64,000 nt of DNA, from positions 870,001-934,000 of the forward strand of contig NC_087065.1 in NCBI RefSeq assembly GCF_963678635.1, given 5' to 3'. Origin of the DNA: Symsagittifera roscoffensis (lineage: Eukaryota > Xenacoelomorpha > Acoela > Convolutidae). This document shows, one piece after another, positions 1 to 13,045 of this stretch. Below the pieces are notes generated by a model. That model saw only the letters and a list, made by a program, of their open reading frames with translations, was not told where the DNA came from and made no database searches. Position numbers and translations under genes: made by a program. Positions within the stretch are counted from its first letter, which is position 1. Every line of letters begins with the position of its first letter.

Positions 1-2362
1 AGGAATATGGTCTAATCGCGTGCTACTTGCGAAGAAACCACCTATCGTAGCTTAAGTTTAAAAATATTTTGCAATCATTTGCCACGCTGAGTTGTTAAAA
101 CCTTATTCTTATCATGCATTGTTTTTCATCGGAAGTGGTTTGAAGTTTAAAAACTTACTTCACTGCTCTTGTAAACTACTGTTCAGCTTCTAGCTGAAAC
201 TGAAACTGCCAATAAAGCTACAGATTTTAAAGGTTTTATTACGAATGCGATTGGCAAGTTCCTACAAATTGAAATTTAGCTAATCCGTTTTTAATAGTTT
301 GTTTTTTCTTCGATTTTTTTGTTTGCTTAGCAAAAACGCTTCATCTTGTGAAAACTGGATGTATTTTTGTTTCAACAATTCGATTTTTTTTTGGCTTTTC
401 TGGAAAAATTGCTAGAGATAACAACCAGGCTTGAACCAAAAAAGTCCTAGTTTTGGATCTGATCATGATCAAATTTTTTCAATATTGTCTTTTTTTCGCA
501 AAAATTCATCGGTCTGTACGCGCCAGCTAAAATTTTGTCACATCGCGAACTCTTTTGAGCTTTTGTTTTTGTAATTAAAATTGTGTTCAAATAATTTCTG
601 GCGGCGTTTCCAAATTTCCTGCCGAACCTAAACTTTTTTCATATTTTTTTGTTCCGCCCATATGAAAAATGAGGCGGAACATTAATTTCGGGTGTGTTTT
701 AGTTTTTTCTAATTTTTTGTTTTCCATGCAAAATCAGTTACCACAAATAGAAATCGGAGAGAGTCAATTGATATATCATACAATTTTTAGTCAATATTAG
801 AGTGAAAACAAAATTTCACAAAAAAAAATTACCAGTGTCAAGTAAAACCTGTTTGAAGTTTCTGATTTTTGTCTAACTTCGACCGAATAAAGCGATTGAG
901 CCAGCTTACAATAGCTTATTCAAATGGCTTAAAAGCTTACAATAGGTTAATTAAAAAAGTAAAAACGTAGTTCTTTTTGGTCAACAAAAATTTTATGAGT
1001 ATTTTAGCGCCTTTTTGGAATCAAAAACATCAGAAAGAATAAGAACATTTTAAACAAATTTTCTATTGATTTTTTTTCTTGTATTTATTGCAGCATTTGT
1101 CTTTTAGTTTGCTGATTTTACTCTGACTGTCAACTATGCCTGATTCGTCTTTTTTAGCATTTTTTGTCGCACCACGCCGAATGAAATGACAATAATTTGA
1201 AGAAAAACATGTTTGTTATGTTTTTAAGAATATGGTCAGAACATTCTCTGATTCTTGCGCAGTAACCGGCTATCCTTATTTTGTTTTGTTTTCGCTTAAA
1301 GACTATGTATGAGCCTCAATAGTTTCGACTGAATGTTAATCGTCCTAGTGGCCTTATTTTGCTGCTTTTGAAGAATAAAATTTGTGCTTATTATTTTTTT
1401 GTGTGTCCCTGAGGGTATCATCCCTGAGGATGCGGCTGAAAAATAAGAATTCGAATTTCGGATCTTTCAAACATTTTGAGGTCAAACTGTGTATTTCGTG
1501 AATTGTAAGTAGATTCAGCAACAGCACCGTTCTTTTTTTAAATCTTTTTTGTTCTTGTGTTTCTTTTGATCGTGCCTATAAAGTTTTAAATTGTTCAAAA
1601 AGTGATTTCTGGATTCCAGAGACCTAGCCAACAATCTCAGTTTTATTTTCGGCTTCAGCGTTTTTCAAAATCATTTGATTGATCATAGCCAGAACATTTT
1701 GTTTGGTTTGAGTTTTTGAGCCATTTTAGATTGAAACAAGAAGATTAATTGTTTGGATTTGGAATTGTTTCAAATTCGTTCTCGTTCTTGCAAATTGAAG
1801 TATAACTTTTCGGTTTATAGAATTCTTTTTTTTTCATCAGTCTGCAGCTTACAAGTGGTTTCATCGCTTATCTTCTGGAAAGTTAGCAAATTTACAATGT
1901 TGGTTTCAAACTGAAACTTTTGCTGGTTGTTCCGCCCAGTGAAACTAGGGAGAATCGGGGAGCTTAGTAATCATCGGACAGGGTCTAGTGATATATCATA
2001 TTGAAGCCTTTCTAGTCGTGATTCGAATGACATTAAAAAAGTAAAACTGTATTTCTCAGTGTCTTGAAAAATCAGTTTCTTAGTTTAGTTTTGAGCAAAC
2101 AAAGTGAGAGCTAACTTAATTATGAAGTTTTTTTAGAGCAATTTTGGGATTCAAAAACCAAAACATCTACAAAAAAAAATTAATTCGGACTTTTTTACAG
2201 TTTTTTTCTAGTCAATTTTCGAACACAACTGTTATCCATCTCACCATTGTTTTAAAGTTTTTTGATTAAGCTTAAGTTTTTTTTTGCTTTGTTCAAGCTT
2301 TTAAAATCCAACTACGCGCAAAAAAAACGGCAATAAGTTTATAAAAATTTAATTTTTTGTTA
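1..2362. repeat. Satellite unit, copy 1
   Basis: First copy seen in the window. Its start retains a ~45-bp segment (tcgcgtgctacttgc...) that copy 2 lacks. Otherwise it differs from copy 2 at only a handful of bases. Confidence 0.9.
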
Positions 2363-4678
2363 AGGAATATGGTCTAAAAAATTTTGCAATAATTTGCCAC
2401 GCTGAGTTGTTAAAACCTTATTCTTATCATGCATTGTTTTTCATCGGAAGTGGTGCGAAGTTTAAAAACTCACTTCACTGCTCTTGTAAACTACTTTTCA
2501 GCTTCTAGCTGAAACTGAAACTGCCAATAAAGCTACAAATTTTAAAGGTTTTATTACGAATGCGATTGGCAAGTTCCTACAAATTGAAATTTAGCTAATC
2601 CGTTTTTAATAGTTTGTTTTTTCTTCGATTTTTTTGTTTGCTTAGCAAAAACGCTTCATCTTGTGAAAACTGGATGTATTTTTGTTTCAACAATTCGATT
2701 TTTTTTTGGCTTTTCTGGAAAAATTGCTAGAGATAACAACCAGGCTTGAACCAAAAAAGTCCTAGTTTTGGATCTGATCATGATCAAATTTTTTCAATAT
2801 TGTCTTTTTTTCGCAAAAATTCATCGGTCTGTACGCGCCAGCTAAAATTTTGTCACATCGCGAACTCTTTTGAGCTTTTGTTTTTGTAATTAAAATTGTG
2901 TTCAAATAATTTCTGGCGGCGTTTCCAAATTTCCTGCCGAACCTAAACTTTTTTCATATTTTTTTGTTCCGCCCATATGAAAAATGAGGCGGAACATTAA
3001 TTTCGGGTGTGTTTTAGTTTTTTCTAATTTTTTGTTTTCCATGCAAAATCAGTTACCACAAATAGAAATCGGAGAGAGTCAATTGATATATCATACAATT
3101 TTTAGTCAATATTAGAGTGAAAACAAAATTTCACAAAAAAAAATTACCAGTGTCAAGTAAAACCTGTTTGAAGTTTCTGATTTTTGTCTAACTTCGACCG
3201 AATAAAGCGATTGAGCCAGCTTACAATAGCTTATTCAAATGGCTTAAAAGCTTACAATAGGTTAATTAAAAAAGTAAAAACGTAGTTCTTTTTGGTCAAC
3301 AAAAATTTTATGAGTATTTTAGCGCCTTTTTGGAATCAAAAACATCAGAAAGAATAAGAACATTTTAAACAAATTTTCTATTGATTTTTTTTCTTGTATT
3401 TATTGCAGCATTTGTCTTTTAGTTTGCTGATTTTACTCTGACTGTCAACTATGCCTGATTCGTCTTTTTTAGCATTTTTTGTCGCACCACGCCGAATGAA
3501 ATGACAATAATTTGAAGAAAAACATGTTTGTTATGTTTTTAAGAATATGGTCAGAACATTCTCTGATTCTTGCGCAGTAACCGGCTATCCTTATTTTGTT
3601 TTGTTTTCGCTTAAAGACTATGTATGAGCCTCAATAGTTTCGACTGAATGTTAATCGTCCTAGTGGCCTTATTTTGCTGCTTTTGAAGAATAAAATTTGT
3701 GCTTATTATTTTTTTGTGTGTCCCTGAGGGTATCATCCCTGAGGATGCGGCTGAAAAATAAGAATTCGAATTTCGGATCTTTCAAACATTTTGAGGTCAA
3801 ACTGTGTATTTCGTGAATTGTAAGTAGATTCAGCAACAGCACCGTTCTTTTTTTAAATCTTTTTTGTTCTTGTGTTTCTTTTGATCGTGCCTATAAAGTT
3901 TTAAATTGTTCAAAAAGTGATTTCTGGATTCCAGAGACCTAGCCAACAATCTCAGTTTTATTTTCGGCTTCAGCGTTTTTCAAAATCATTTGATTGATCA
4001 TAGCCAGAACATTTTGTTTGGTTTGAGTTTTTGAGCCATTTTAGATTGAAACAAGAAGATTAATTGTTTGGATTTGGAATTGTTTCAAATTCGTTCTCGT
4101 TCTTGCAAATTGAAGTATAACTTTTCGGTTTATAGAATTCTTTTTTTTTCATCAGTCTGCAGCTTACAAGTGGTTTCATCGCTTATCTTCTGGAAAGTTA
4201 GCAAATTTACAATGTTGGTTTCAAACTGAAACTTTTGCTGGTTGTTCCGCCCAGTGAAACTAGGGAGAATCGGGGAGCTTAGTAATCATCGGACAGGGTC
4301 TAGTGATATATCATATTGAAGCCTTTCTAGTCGTGATTCGAATGACATTAAAAAAGTAAAACTGTATTTCTCAGTGTCTTGAAAAATCAGTTTCTTAGTT
4401 TAGTTTTGAGCAAACAAAGTGAGAGCTAACTTAATTATGAAGTTTTTTTAGAGCAATTTTGGGATTCAAAAACCAAAACATCTACAAAAAAAAATTAATT
4501 CGGACTTTTTTACAGTTTTTTTCTAGTCAATTTTCGAACACAACTGTTATCCATCTCACCATTGTTTTAAAGTTTTTTGATTATGCTTAAGTTTTTTTTT
4601 GCTTTGTTCAAGCTTTTAAAATCCAACTACGCGCAAAAAAAAACGGCAATAAGTTTAGAAAAACTTAATTTTTTGTTA
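2363..4678. repeat. Satellite unit, copy 2 (short variant)
   Basis: The join goes straight from ggtctaa to aaaattttgc, missing ~45 bp present in copies 1, 3 and 4. The rest is nearly identical to copy 1, which implies very recent duplication, gene conversion or an assembly effect. Confidence 0.9.
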
Positions 4679-7045
4679 AGGAATATGGTCTAATCGCGTG
4701 CTACTTGCAAAGAAACCACCTATCGTAGCTTAAGTTTTAAAAAATTTTGCAATAATTTGCCACGCTGAGTTGTTAAAACCTTATTCTTATCATGCATTGT
4801 TTTTCATCGGAAGTGGTGCGAAGTTTAAAAACTCACTTCACTGCTCTTGTAAACTACTTTTCAGCTTCTAGCTGAAACTGAAACTGCCAATAAAGCTACA
4901 AATTTTAAAGGTTTTATTACGAATGCGATTGGCAAGTTCTTACAAATTGAAATTTAGCTAATCCATTTTTGATAGTTTGTTTTTTCTTCAAATTTTTTGT
5001 TTGCTTAGCAAAAACGCTTCAATCTTGTGAAAACTGGATGTATTTTTATTTAAAAAATTCGATTTTTTTTGGCTTTTCTGGAAAAATTGCTAGAGATAAC
5101 AACCAGGCTACAACCAAAAAAGTCCTAGTTTTGGATCTGATCATGATCAATTTTTTTCAATATTGTCTTTTTTTCGCAAAAATTCATCGGTCTGCACGCG
5201 CCAGCTAAATTTTTGTCACATCGCGAATTCTTTTGTGCATTGAGTTTTTGTTTTTGTAATTAAAATTGTGTTCAAATAATTTCTGGTGGCGTTTCCAAAT
5301 TTCCTGCCGAACCTAAACTTTTTTCATATTTTTTTGTTCCGCCCATATGAAAAGTGAGGCGGAACATTGTTTTCAGGTGTGTTTTAGTTTTTTTCTAATT
5401 TTTTGTTTTCCATGCAAAATCAGTTACCAAAAATAGAAATCGGAGAGAGTCAATTGATATATCATACAATTTTTAGTCAATATTTGAGTGAAAACAAAAT
5501 TTCACAAAAAAAATTACCAGTGTCAAGTAAAACCTGTTTGAAGTTTCTGATTTTTGTCTAACTTCGAGCGAACAAAGCGATTGAGCCAGCTTACAATAGC
5601 TTATTCAAATGGCTTAAAAGCTTACAATAGGTTAATTAAAAAAGTAAAAACGTAGTTCTTTTTGGTCAACAAAAATTTTATGAGTATTTTAGCGCCTTTT
5701 TGGCATCAAAAACATCAAAAAAAAATAAGAACATTTTAAACAAACTTTCTATTGATTTTTTTTCTTGTATTTATTGCAGCATTTGTCTTTTAGTTTGCTG
5801 ATTTTACTCTGACTGTCAACTATGCCTGATTCGTCTTTTTTAGCGTTTTTTGTCGCATCACGCCGAATGAAATGACAATAATTTGAAGAAAAAAATGTTT
5901 GTTATGTGTTTAAGAATATGGTCAAAACATTCTCTGATTCTTGCGCAGTAACCGGCTATACTTATTTTGTTTTGTTTTCGCTTAAAAACTATGTATGAAC
6001 CTCAATAGTTTCGACTGAATTTTAATCGTCCTAGTGGCCTTATTTTGCTGCTTTTGAAGAATAAGTTTTGTGCTTATTACTTTTTTGTGTGTCCCTGAGG
6101 GTATCATTCCTGAGGATGGGGCTTAAAAATAAGAATTCGAATTTCAGATCTTTCAAACATTTTGAGGTCAAACTGTGTATTTCGTGAATTGCAAGTAGAT
6201 TCAGCAACAGCACCGTTCTTTTTTTAAATCTTTTTTGTTCTTGTGTTTCTTTTGATCGTGCCTATAAAGTTTTAAATTGTTCAAAAAGTGATTTCTGGAT
6301 TCCAGAGACCTAGCCAACAATCTCAGTTTTATTTTCGACTTCAGCGTTTTTCAAAATCATTTGATTGATCATAGCCAGAACATTTTGTTTGGTTTGAGTT
6401 TTTGAGCCATTTTAGATTGAAATAAGAAGATTAATTGTTTGGATTTGGAATTGTTTCAAATTCGTTCTCGTTCTTGCAAATTGAAGTATAATTTTTCGGT
6501 TTATAGAATTCTTTTTTTTTCATCAGTCTGCAGCTTACAAGTGGTTTCATCGCTTATCTTCTGGAAAGTTAGCAAAATTTACAATGTTGGTTTCAAACTG
6601 AAACTTTTGTTCCGCCCAGTGAAACTAGGGAGAATTGGGGAGCTTAGTAATCATCGGACAGGGTCTAGTGATATATCATATTGAAGCCTTTCTAGTCGTG
6701 ATTCGAATGACATTAAAAAAGTAAAACTGTATTTCTCAGTGTCTTGAAAAATCAGTTTCTTAGTTTAGTTTTGAGCAAACAAAGTGAGAGCTAACTTAAT
6801 TATGAAGTTTTTTTAGAGCAATTTTGGGATTCAAAAACCAAAACATCTACCAAAAAAAATTAATTCGGACTTTTTTACAGTTTTTTTCTAGTCAATTTTC
6901 GAACACAACTGTTATCCATCTCACCATTGTTTTAAAATTTTTTGATTATGCTTAAGTTTTTTTTTTGCTTTGTTCAAGCTTTTAAAATCCAACTACGCGC
7001 AAAAAAAAAACGGCAATAAGTTTAGAAAAACTTAATTTTTTGTTA
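4679..7045. repeat. Satellite unit, copy 3
   Basis: Full-length unit with scattered substitutions relative to copies 1 and 2. Short open frames inside it (for example 4969-5208 and 6439-6684) are broken in sister copies, so they are not taken as genes. Confidence 0.9.
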
Positions 7046-8688
7046 AGGAATATGGTCTAATCGCGTGCTACTTGCAAAGAAACCACCTATCGTAGCTTAA
7101 GTTTAAAAATATTTTGCAATAATTTGCCACGCTGAGTTGTTAAAACCTTATTCTTATCATGCATTGTTTTTCATCGGAAGTGGTGCGAAGTTTAAAAACT
7201 CACTTCCTTGCTCTTGTAAACTACTTTTCAGCTTCTAGCTGAAACTGAAACTGCCAATAAAGCTACAGATTTTAAAGGTTTTATTACGAATGCGATTGGC
7301 AAGTTCTTACAAATTGAAATTTAGCTGATCCGTTTTTAATAGTTTGTTTTTTCTTCGATTTTTTTGTTTGCTTAGCAAAAACGCTTCAATCTTGTGAAAA
7401 CTGGATGTATTTTTCTTTAAAAAATTCGATTTTTTTGGCTTTTCTGGAAAAATTGCTAGAGATAACAACCAGGCTAGAACCAAAAAAGTCCTAGTTTTGG
7501 ATCTGATCATGATCAATTTTTTTCAATATTGTCTTTTTTTCGCAAAACTTCATCGGTCTGCACGCGCCAGCTAAAATTTTGTCACATCGCGAATTCTTTT
7601 GTGCATTGAGCTTTTGTTTTTGTAATTAAAATTGTGTTCAAATAATTTCTGCTGGCGTTTCCAATTTTCCTGCCGAACACAAACTTTTTTCATATTTTTT
7701 TGTTCCGCCCATATGAAAAATGAGGCGGAACATTGTTTTCGGGTGTGTTTTAGTTTTTTCTAATTTTTTGTTTTCCATGCAAAATTAGTTACCACAAATA
7801 GAAATCGGAGAGAGTCAATTGATATATCATACAATTTTTAGTCAATATTTGAGTGAAAACAAAATTTCACAAAAAAAAATAACCAGTGTCAAGTAAAACC
7901 TGTTTGAAGTTTCTGATTTTTGTCTAACTTCGAGCAAACAAAGCGATTGAGCCAGCTTACAATAGCTTATTCAAATGGCTTAAAAGCTTACAATAGGTTA
8001 ATTAAAAAGTAAAAACGTTGTTCTTTTTGGTCAACAAAAATTTTTTTGAGTATTTTAGCGCCTTTTTGGAATCAAAAACATCAAAAAGAATAAGAAAATT
8101 TTAAACAAATTTTCTATTGATTTTTTTTCTTGTATTTATTGCAGCATTTGTCTTTTAGTTTGCTGATTTTACTCTGACTGTCAACTATGCCTGATTCGTC
8201 TTTTTTAGCGATTTTTGTCGCACCAACCGAATGAAATGACAATAATTTGAAGAAAAAAATGTTTGTTATGTTTTTAAGAATATGGTCAGAACATTCTCTG
8301 ATTCTTGCGCAGTAACCGGCTATCCTTATTTTGTTTTGTTTTCGCTTAAAAACAATGTATGAGCCTCAATAGTTTCGACTGATTTTTAATCGTCCTTGTG
8401 GCCTTCTTTTGCTGCTTTTGAAGAATAAGATTTGTGCTTATTATTTTTTGGTGTGTCCCTGAGGGTATCATCCCTGAGGATGGGGCTTAAAAATAAGAAT
8501 TCGAATTTCAGATCTTTCAAACATTTTGAGGTCAAACTGTGTATTTCGTGAATTGCAAGTAGTTTCAGCAACAGCACCGTTCTTTTTTTAAATCTTTTAT
8601 GTTCTTGTGTTTCTTTTGATCGTGCCTATAAAGTTTTAGATTGTTCAAAAAGTGATTTCTGGATTCCAGAGACCTAGCCAACAATCTC
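7046..8688. repeat. Satellite unit, copy 4 (truncated)
   Basis: About 1.64 kb. It is the most diverged copy seen and stops inside the second half-monomer, after gacctagccaacaatctc, where unrelated sequence begins. It marks the right edge of the array. Confidence 0.9.
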
Positions 8689-11141
8689 TGCGCATAACCA
8701 GTCTTTTGTTTGGCCTCCTAAAGAAATGGCTTTTCATGACAACATTTTTGCTTTCGACTAAGCAGGAGTTTATCCAAGTCTGTTTCGCCAAACTCAGAAT
8801 TCGATTGAAAGTTTTATCCTGAAAAAATCTTGCATCATATTGAAGGTTAATGAGTAGTACGTTAATTAATATTCAAATATATATGTTAATTACAAAAACA
8901 CACAAACGGTCGAGTCCAGGTTAGTTCAATTTTTATTAAATTTTTCCCTTCTCTGGTGAAACTCATAAGACGGTACCGATTTGGTCTACCCCACAATTGG
9001 GAAGAAAGAGAGCTAAAGGTACGAGCCCCATAGGATGTATACTAGAGATGTTTCGACCCTGAATGCAAAAAACCCGGATCCTTAAACCTCCCGTGTCCCA
9101 AGTATTAGCTTTTCACTGAAATGCAATTAATTCTATTAGAAATCGATAACTAGCGGCTGGAATGGGACCAAAATTATTATGTGATAGACTTAGTTGAGGA
9201 AAACTTTATAATGCAATCCCAGACCCACGACCCCTAATTCCGGTGTTTTTCTCGGAGCAATTAGTCACTACCCCGAATTCTGGAAGTCGTTTCTTAAGCC
9301 CCACTGATCACACGGAGGCAAAACTTTAAGATATGAAAAGTAGTGTCCAGTGAATTCATGTATTTTTTATGAGGTAAACCCGACTGCTTGACCTGAAGTT
9401 TTTAGCTTTCGGGAAAGAATATCCTTAGACCGGAAGTAGGCAATTTTTACAAAATAAGAGGCATACTGACTTTTTAATGGAAAAAATGATTTTCTAGCAT
9501 AAAAAGGGAATATTGTTTTTATTGCGGCAAAAAACACAAATCCCGAAAAAAGAGCCTCTGTGAGTTAAAATCCTCCGGCGACTCCTTTTGGTGTTAGTAG
9601 CCTTTTCTTGGGAAAAGTGCTTCTGGACCTTAAAAATGTGATATTGTGGGAAATATAAATGGGATATGAGTGAAACTTTGTAGGTAAGACCCCAATGGGA
9701 TTCTGATCCCAGATGTAAAGACTGACCCCGGGTGATCCCAGAGTGACCTTTAATTGATCTTTGGGTGCTTAGGACTAAAATTGCAAAGAAAGTGGCGCAT
9801 TCCCCGGCGGCCCTAACTCAATGGAAACTCATATCGAATCGGTCACCTGACTTATAATTAGGAGGAAACCTTCCTTTTGGAAACTGAAGCAGGAGCTGAA
9901 AGGGATACAGCTTGTACATTGAAACATTGAACTAATGGAGCTATTTAAAGTGGACTTGGCAAACACTGGGTTCATTTTAGCTTGGTGAAAGAACTATCAA
10001 GTGATATTCAACTAGACTTAAAAAAAGTAGTCCCTGAGGGTACTATCAGTAATAGGAGCGCGAGTTAAAAAGTAGGTCTCCTGAAGTATATGAATGCTCG
10101 GGATATTTACTTAGCTTCCCGAAGGTGAATTTTTGCCACAATTTGACCCCTAATTGGCAAATTAAGTTACCCTGATAGCTAGAAGGATGTGATTAGATGT
10201 GAAAATAGATAGGAACTTTAGGTGCTTGTTGTGAATAAGCTACCCGTGGAAGGGGTTTTTCCCCCACCGCCAGGAAATCGAAAATTTACCGGATTAACTA
10301 ATTTAAGATTTGGGTGACTGGTTAGTTAAAGATAACTTGGCTTAGAGGTGAAATTGGAATTGATATTTGCACAACCTAGGTGGAGATGTCTACAGTGAGT
10401 TTGGAATTCGTAGCTGATATTTGCAAAACTTAGTTGGAGATGCCTACGGTGAATTTGGCATTCATAACTACTGTCTTCAGGAGAAGTTTCTGCTTAAGAC
10501 CTTGCGCAGGGGTACCATTCTGAAATTCAGGTCAGGACTTGTAGGGTTGATCGTAACTGTAACTAAAATGAAAACTCAAATGGTCAAACATAACGAAAAA
10601 GTTACGGTTAGCCAATCCTTAGCCAAAATAAAATTAGCTACTGCTGAAAGTAATCGGGTTCCTGTAGTTAGTTAGGGAACAGTTCGATACTTGTGAGGGT
10701 AAGGATTCTCCCAAGTTAGTGTACGTACGTTAACTTAGTGGTTTTGCAAGAGTGAGATATAGTTGATATAGCTATTGAGGATAGCAAAAGTTTAAAATTG
10801 TAAGTTAGCATTAACGCGAAGTTTAATTGTAATCGAGCAACAGTTTTGATGAATTGCAAACCATTTGATTTTTTGATTAGATTATAACAATATGTTCTGG
10901 TCAATTAATATCTTTTGTATTTCGACTTATAATTATCTGAATTTAGTTACCATTGGAAAGTCTTGCGAACGTGAGTGCGAGCGATACAGCCAGAAGAGCA
11001 GTACAAACTGGCAAGCGACATAATACCTTACGGAATAATTGCCACCAACTTGAGCATTTCGTGATTGTGGATAGTAGTAAACCTCGGTTGCCTGGCTGAA
11101 TTCACTATTCACTACCCAAAGTACCACTTTGGGGTGTGCTT
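8689..11141. other. Unassigned non-coding block, higher GC
   Basis: Sequence abruptly richer in G+C than the satellite, with no long open frame and no recognisable protein. The 84-codon frame at 10421-10675 lacks any family signature and starts inside a local duplication. It could be a decayed mobile element or a non-coding transcript; nothing in it decides. Confidence 0.5.
10348..10470. repeat. Short tandem duplication, ~47-54 bp unit
   Basis: The motif gtga(a/g)(a/t)ttggaatt...gatatttgca...ggagatg.ctac starts at 10348 and 10395 and begins again, diverged, at 10449. Two copies plus a partial third. Confidence 0.75.
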
Positions 11142-11176
11142 AAGAGAGAGAGAGATAGATAGATAGAGAGATAGAT

Positions 11177-11217
<41 letters not shown>
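11142..11217. repeat. GA/GATA microsatellite
   Basis: Uninterrupted (ga)n mixed with (gata)n over about 75 bp. Confidence 0.95.
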
Positions 11218-11220
<3 letters not shown>

Positions 11221-11454
11221 AACCTAGAGACACAATTCCCGGAAATCTAGTACACTTTATATCTAAGATATCAATTTTGGACTCCCATCTAGTTTTCCAC
11301 CCCCTCGTTAAATCACAAAATAGAACAGTTCAAAAGTTCTTCAAACAGCAACTTGCAGGTAAAAACTAATGTAAAAAAAAATTTTTCATTTCTTCACACT
11401 GATACCTTGTGATGCAATATATAACCTCAAAAGTATTTGAAATAGACTATCATC

Positions 11455-11606
11455 GACTCAACTTCACATAGAAGTCAAAACAGGGGCTGGAAAAGAGCTA
11501 GAATATGCTCTCCTCAAACAGTGATATCACATAGTGTAAATAGTTTAGGTAGATTTTACATAATCTATCTTCATGTTTTTTCAGACAAGTTAATACTTTT
11601 AACGAA
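11455..11606. repeat. Direct repeat flanking minisatellite, left copy
   Basis: About 150 bp sharing clear similarity with 12185-12336, including gaagtcaaaa, ctggaaaagagct, atagtttaggtaga and atcttcatgttt in the same order. The two copies bracket the 30/34-bp minisatellite. Confidence 0.8.
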
Positions 11607-11644
11607 ATCCGCAAAAGAAGCTGAGGCAATAATGGGTGCGCGTA

Positions 11645-12132
11645 GAGGTATGGTCTCATTAAAAACCTCGTTTAGAAGCATAGTACTGTTCGTTTAAAAC
11701 CTCGTTTAGAACTATAGTCGCGTTGAAAACCTCGTTTAGAAGTATGATCCCGTTAAAAACCTCGTCTAGAAGTATGTAACCGTTCGTTAAAAACCTCTTT
11801 TTAGAAGTATGGTTCCGTCAAAAAACTAGTTTAGAAGTATGGTCCCGTTAAAAACTTTGTTCAGAAGTATGCTGCCGGTCGTTAAAAGCTTCCTGTAGAA
11901 GTATGGTCCTGTTAAAAAACTAGCTTAGAAGTATGCTACCGTTCAATAAAACCTCGTTTAGAAGTATGGTCCCGTTAAAAACCTCGTTTAGAAGTATGAT
12001 CCCGTTGAAAATAAAATCTCGTTTGAAGTATGTTGCCGGTTGTTAAAAACCTCGTTTAGAAGTATGGTCCCGTTAAAAACCTCGTTTAGAAGCATGCTCC
12101 CGTTAAAAACTTCGTTTAGAAGTACGCATCCT
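11645..12132. repeat. Minisatellite, 30/34-bp unit, ~15 copies
   Basis: Consensus gttaaaaacctcgtttagaa followed by gtatggtccc. Units are either 30 bp or 34 bp; the longer ones carry four extra bases at the unit junction (ccgttcgtta instead of cccgtta). Long and short units are interspersed. Individual units differ by a few substitutions. Confidence 0.93.
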
Positions 12133-12184
12133 CCTAGTTTTTAGTTTGTGACCTGAAAAAAAAACTTTTAAGGAGACCTTCAAT

Positions 12185-12336
12185 GATTCAATTTCAGAAA
12201 GAAGTCAAAAGGGCGACTGGAAAAGAGCTTGAATGTGCTCTGCTCAAATATTGATATTACATGATGTGGATAGTTTAGGTAGATCTTCCATAATCCATCT
12301 TCATGTTTCTGCAGAAAACTTATTACCTTTAATGAA
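12185..12336. repeat. Direct repeat flanking minisatellite, right copy
   Basis: Diverged partner of 11455-11606, same orientation, on the other side of the minisatellite. Confidence 0.8.
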
Positions 12337-12569
12337 TATATATAATTGCTTAAGGTTGATATTTTTGAGAAATTCTAATTGTCAAGAGTTTTTTTACTTC
12401 GTAGAGGTTTTGAAAAAAAAAACATTTTCCGACAATGAAAATCACTATAGTCATACCTAATTTCAAATGCCGCAAGAAATCAAAATTCGGAACAGATAGC
12501 CCAACAATAACTTTGGTATCAATTAGAGGTAAGATATTCGTAAAGATTATATGCGTTCGGATTATTTCT

Positions 12570-13045
12570 TTTCTACAAGAAAACCATTTTTCAACAATAA
12601 AGCAGTTCGGCTAACAAAGTAGAAACGTCTACATTTGATGCAATTTTAAAAATTGTTGAAATTATTGATGACTGTTTACACAAAAAAGTTCCAGTGACAT
12701 GCTGTTTTATTGAACTATCGAAAGAATTTGAAACAGTCGATCACCCAATTATTATTTTGCTACACCAATAAACGCACAATCTGGACAAAATGATAACAAA
12801 AAGAAATAGTGTTGTGTTCTACAAGTTTCAGTTTTGGGTCCAATTTTGATTCAAATTCAAAATAATGATCTACCGAATACTTGCAACAGTATCTTTGCTG
12901 ATGATACCGATATGAACAAATGCAAATCTGATTAAATTGACTACTCGACTTTCATAAAATCTGACCCTTGTCAAATTGAAATCAAATTTAGATACATTTG
13001 AACAAGTGAATAGAAATCAATTTTCGCGAAACTCTTTTTAATTTT
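12570..13045 (+). pseudogene. LINE reverse transcriptase relic (Jockey/CR1-like)
   Basis: Conceptual translation shows the ordered landmarks of a non-LTR retrotransposon RT: STFDAILKIVEIIDDCLHKK, then CCFIELSKEFETVDHP (the metal-binding A block, normally LDLSKAFDTVDH), then SVLGPILIQIQNNDLPN (B block), then IFADDTDMN (the F-A-D-D catalytic box, near 12892-12904). Stops and frameshifts separate the blocks, so it is long dead. No 3' tail or target duplication was found. The family assignment below 'LINE with F/YxDD box' is inference. Confidence 0.85.

Larger units (their letters stand above)
1..8688. repeat. Satellite array, 2.36-kb higher-order unit, 3.7 copies
   Basis: The same sequence restarts at 1, 2363, 4679 and 7046 (landmark aggaatatggtc), giving periods of 2362, 2316 and 2367 bp; the last copy is cut at about 8688. 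Copies 1 and 2 are almost identical apart from a ~45-bp deletion at the start of copy 2; copies 3 and 4 differ by scattered substitutions and small indels. Each unit is a dimer: landmarks in its first half recur diverged ~1.13-1.28 kb later (gttccgccca at 652 and 1928; the aggaatatggtc start at 1 and aagaatatggtc at 1225). No long open frame is conserved across copies, so the unit looks non-coding. The array is open at the left edge and may continue outside the window. Confidence 0.95.

Noticed and set aside
4969-8577. Several 60-80-codon frames inside the satellite units
   Set aside because: They are broken in one or more sister copies and consist of T/A-run translations (Phe, Lys, Leu); no start or frame is conserved.
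11645-12132. CRISPR-like array
   Set aside because: Units are directly tandem with no unique spacers, and the genome is eukaryotic; it is a minisatellite.
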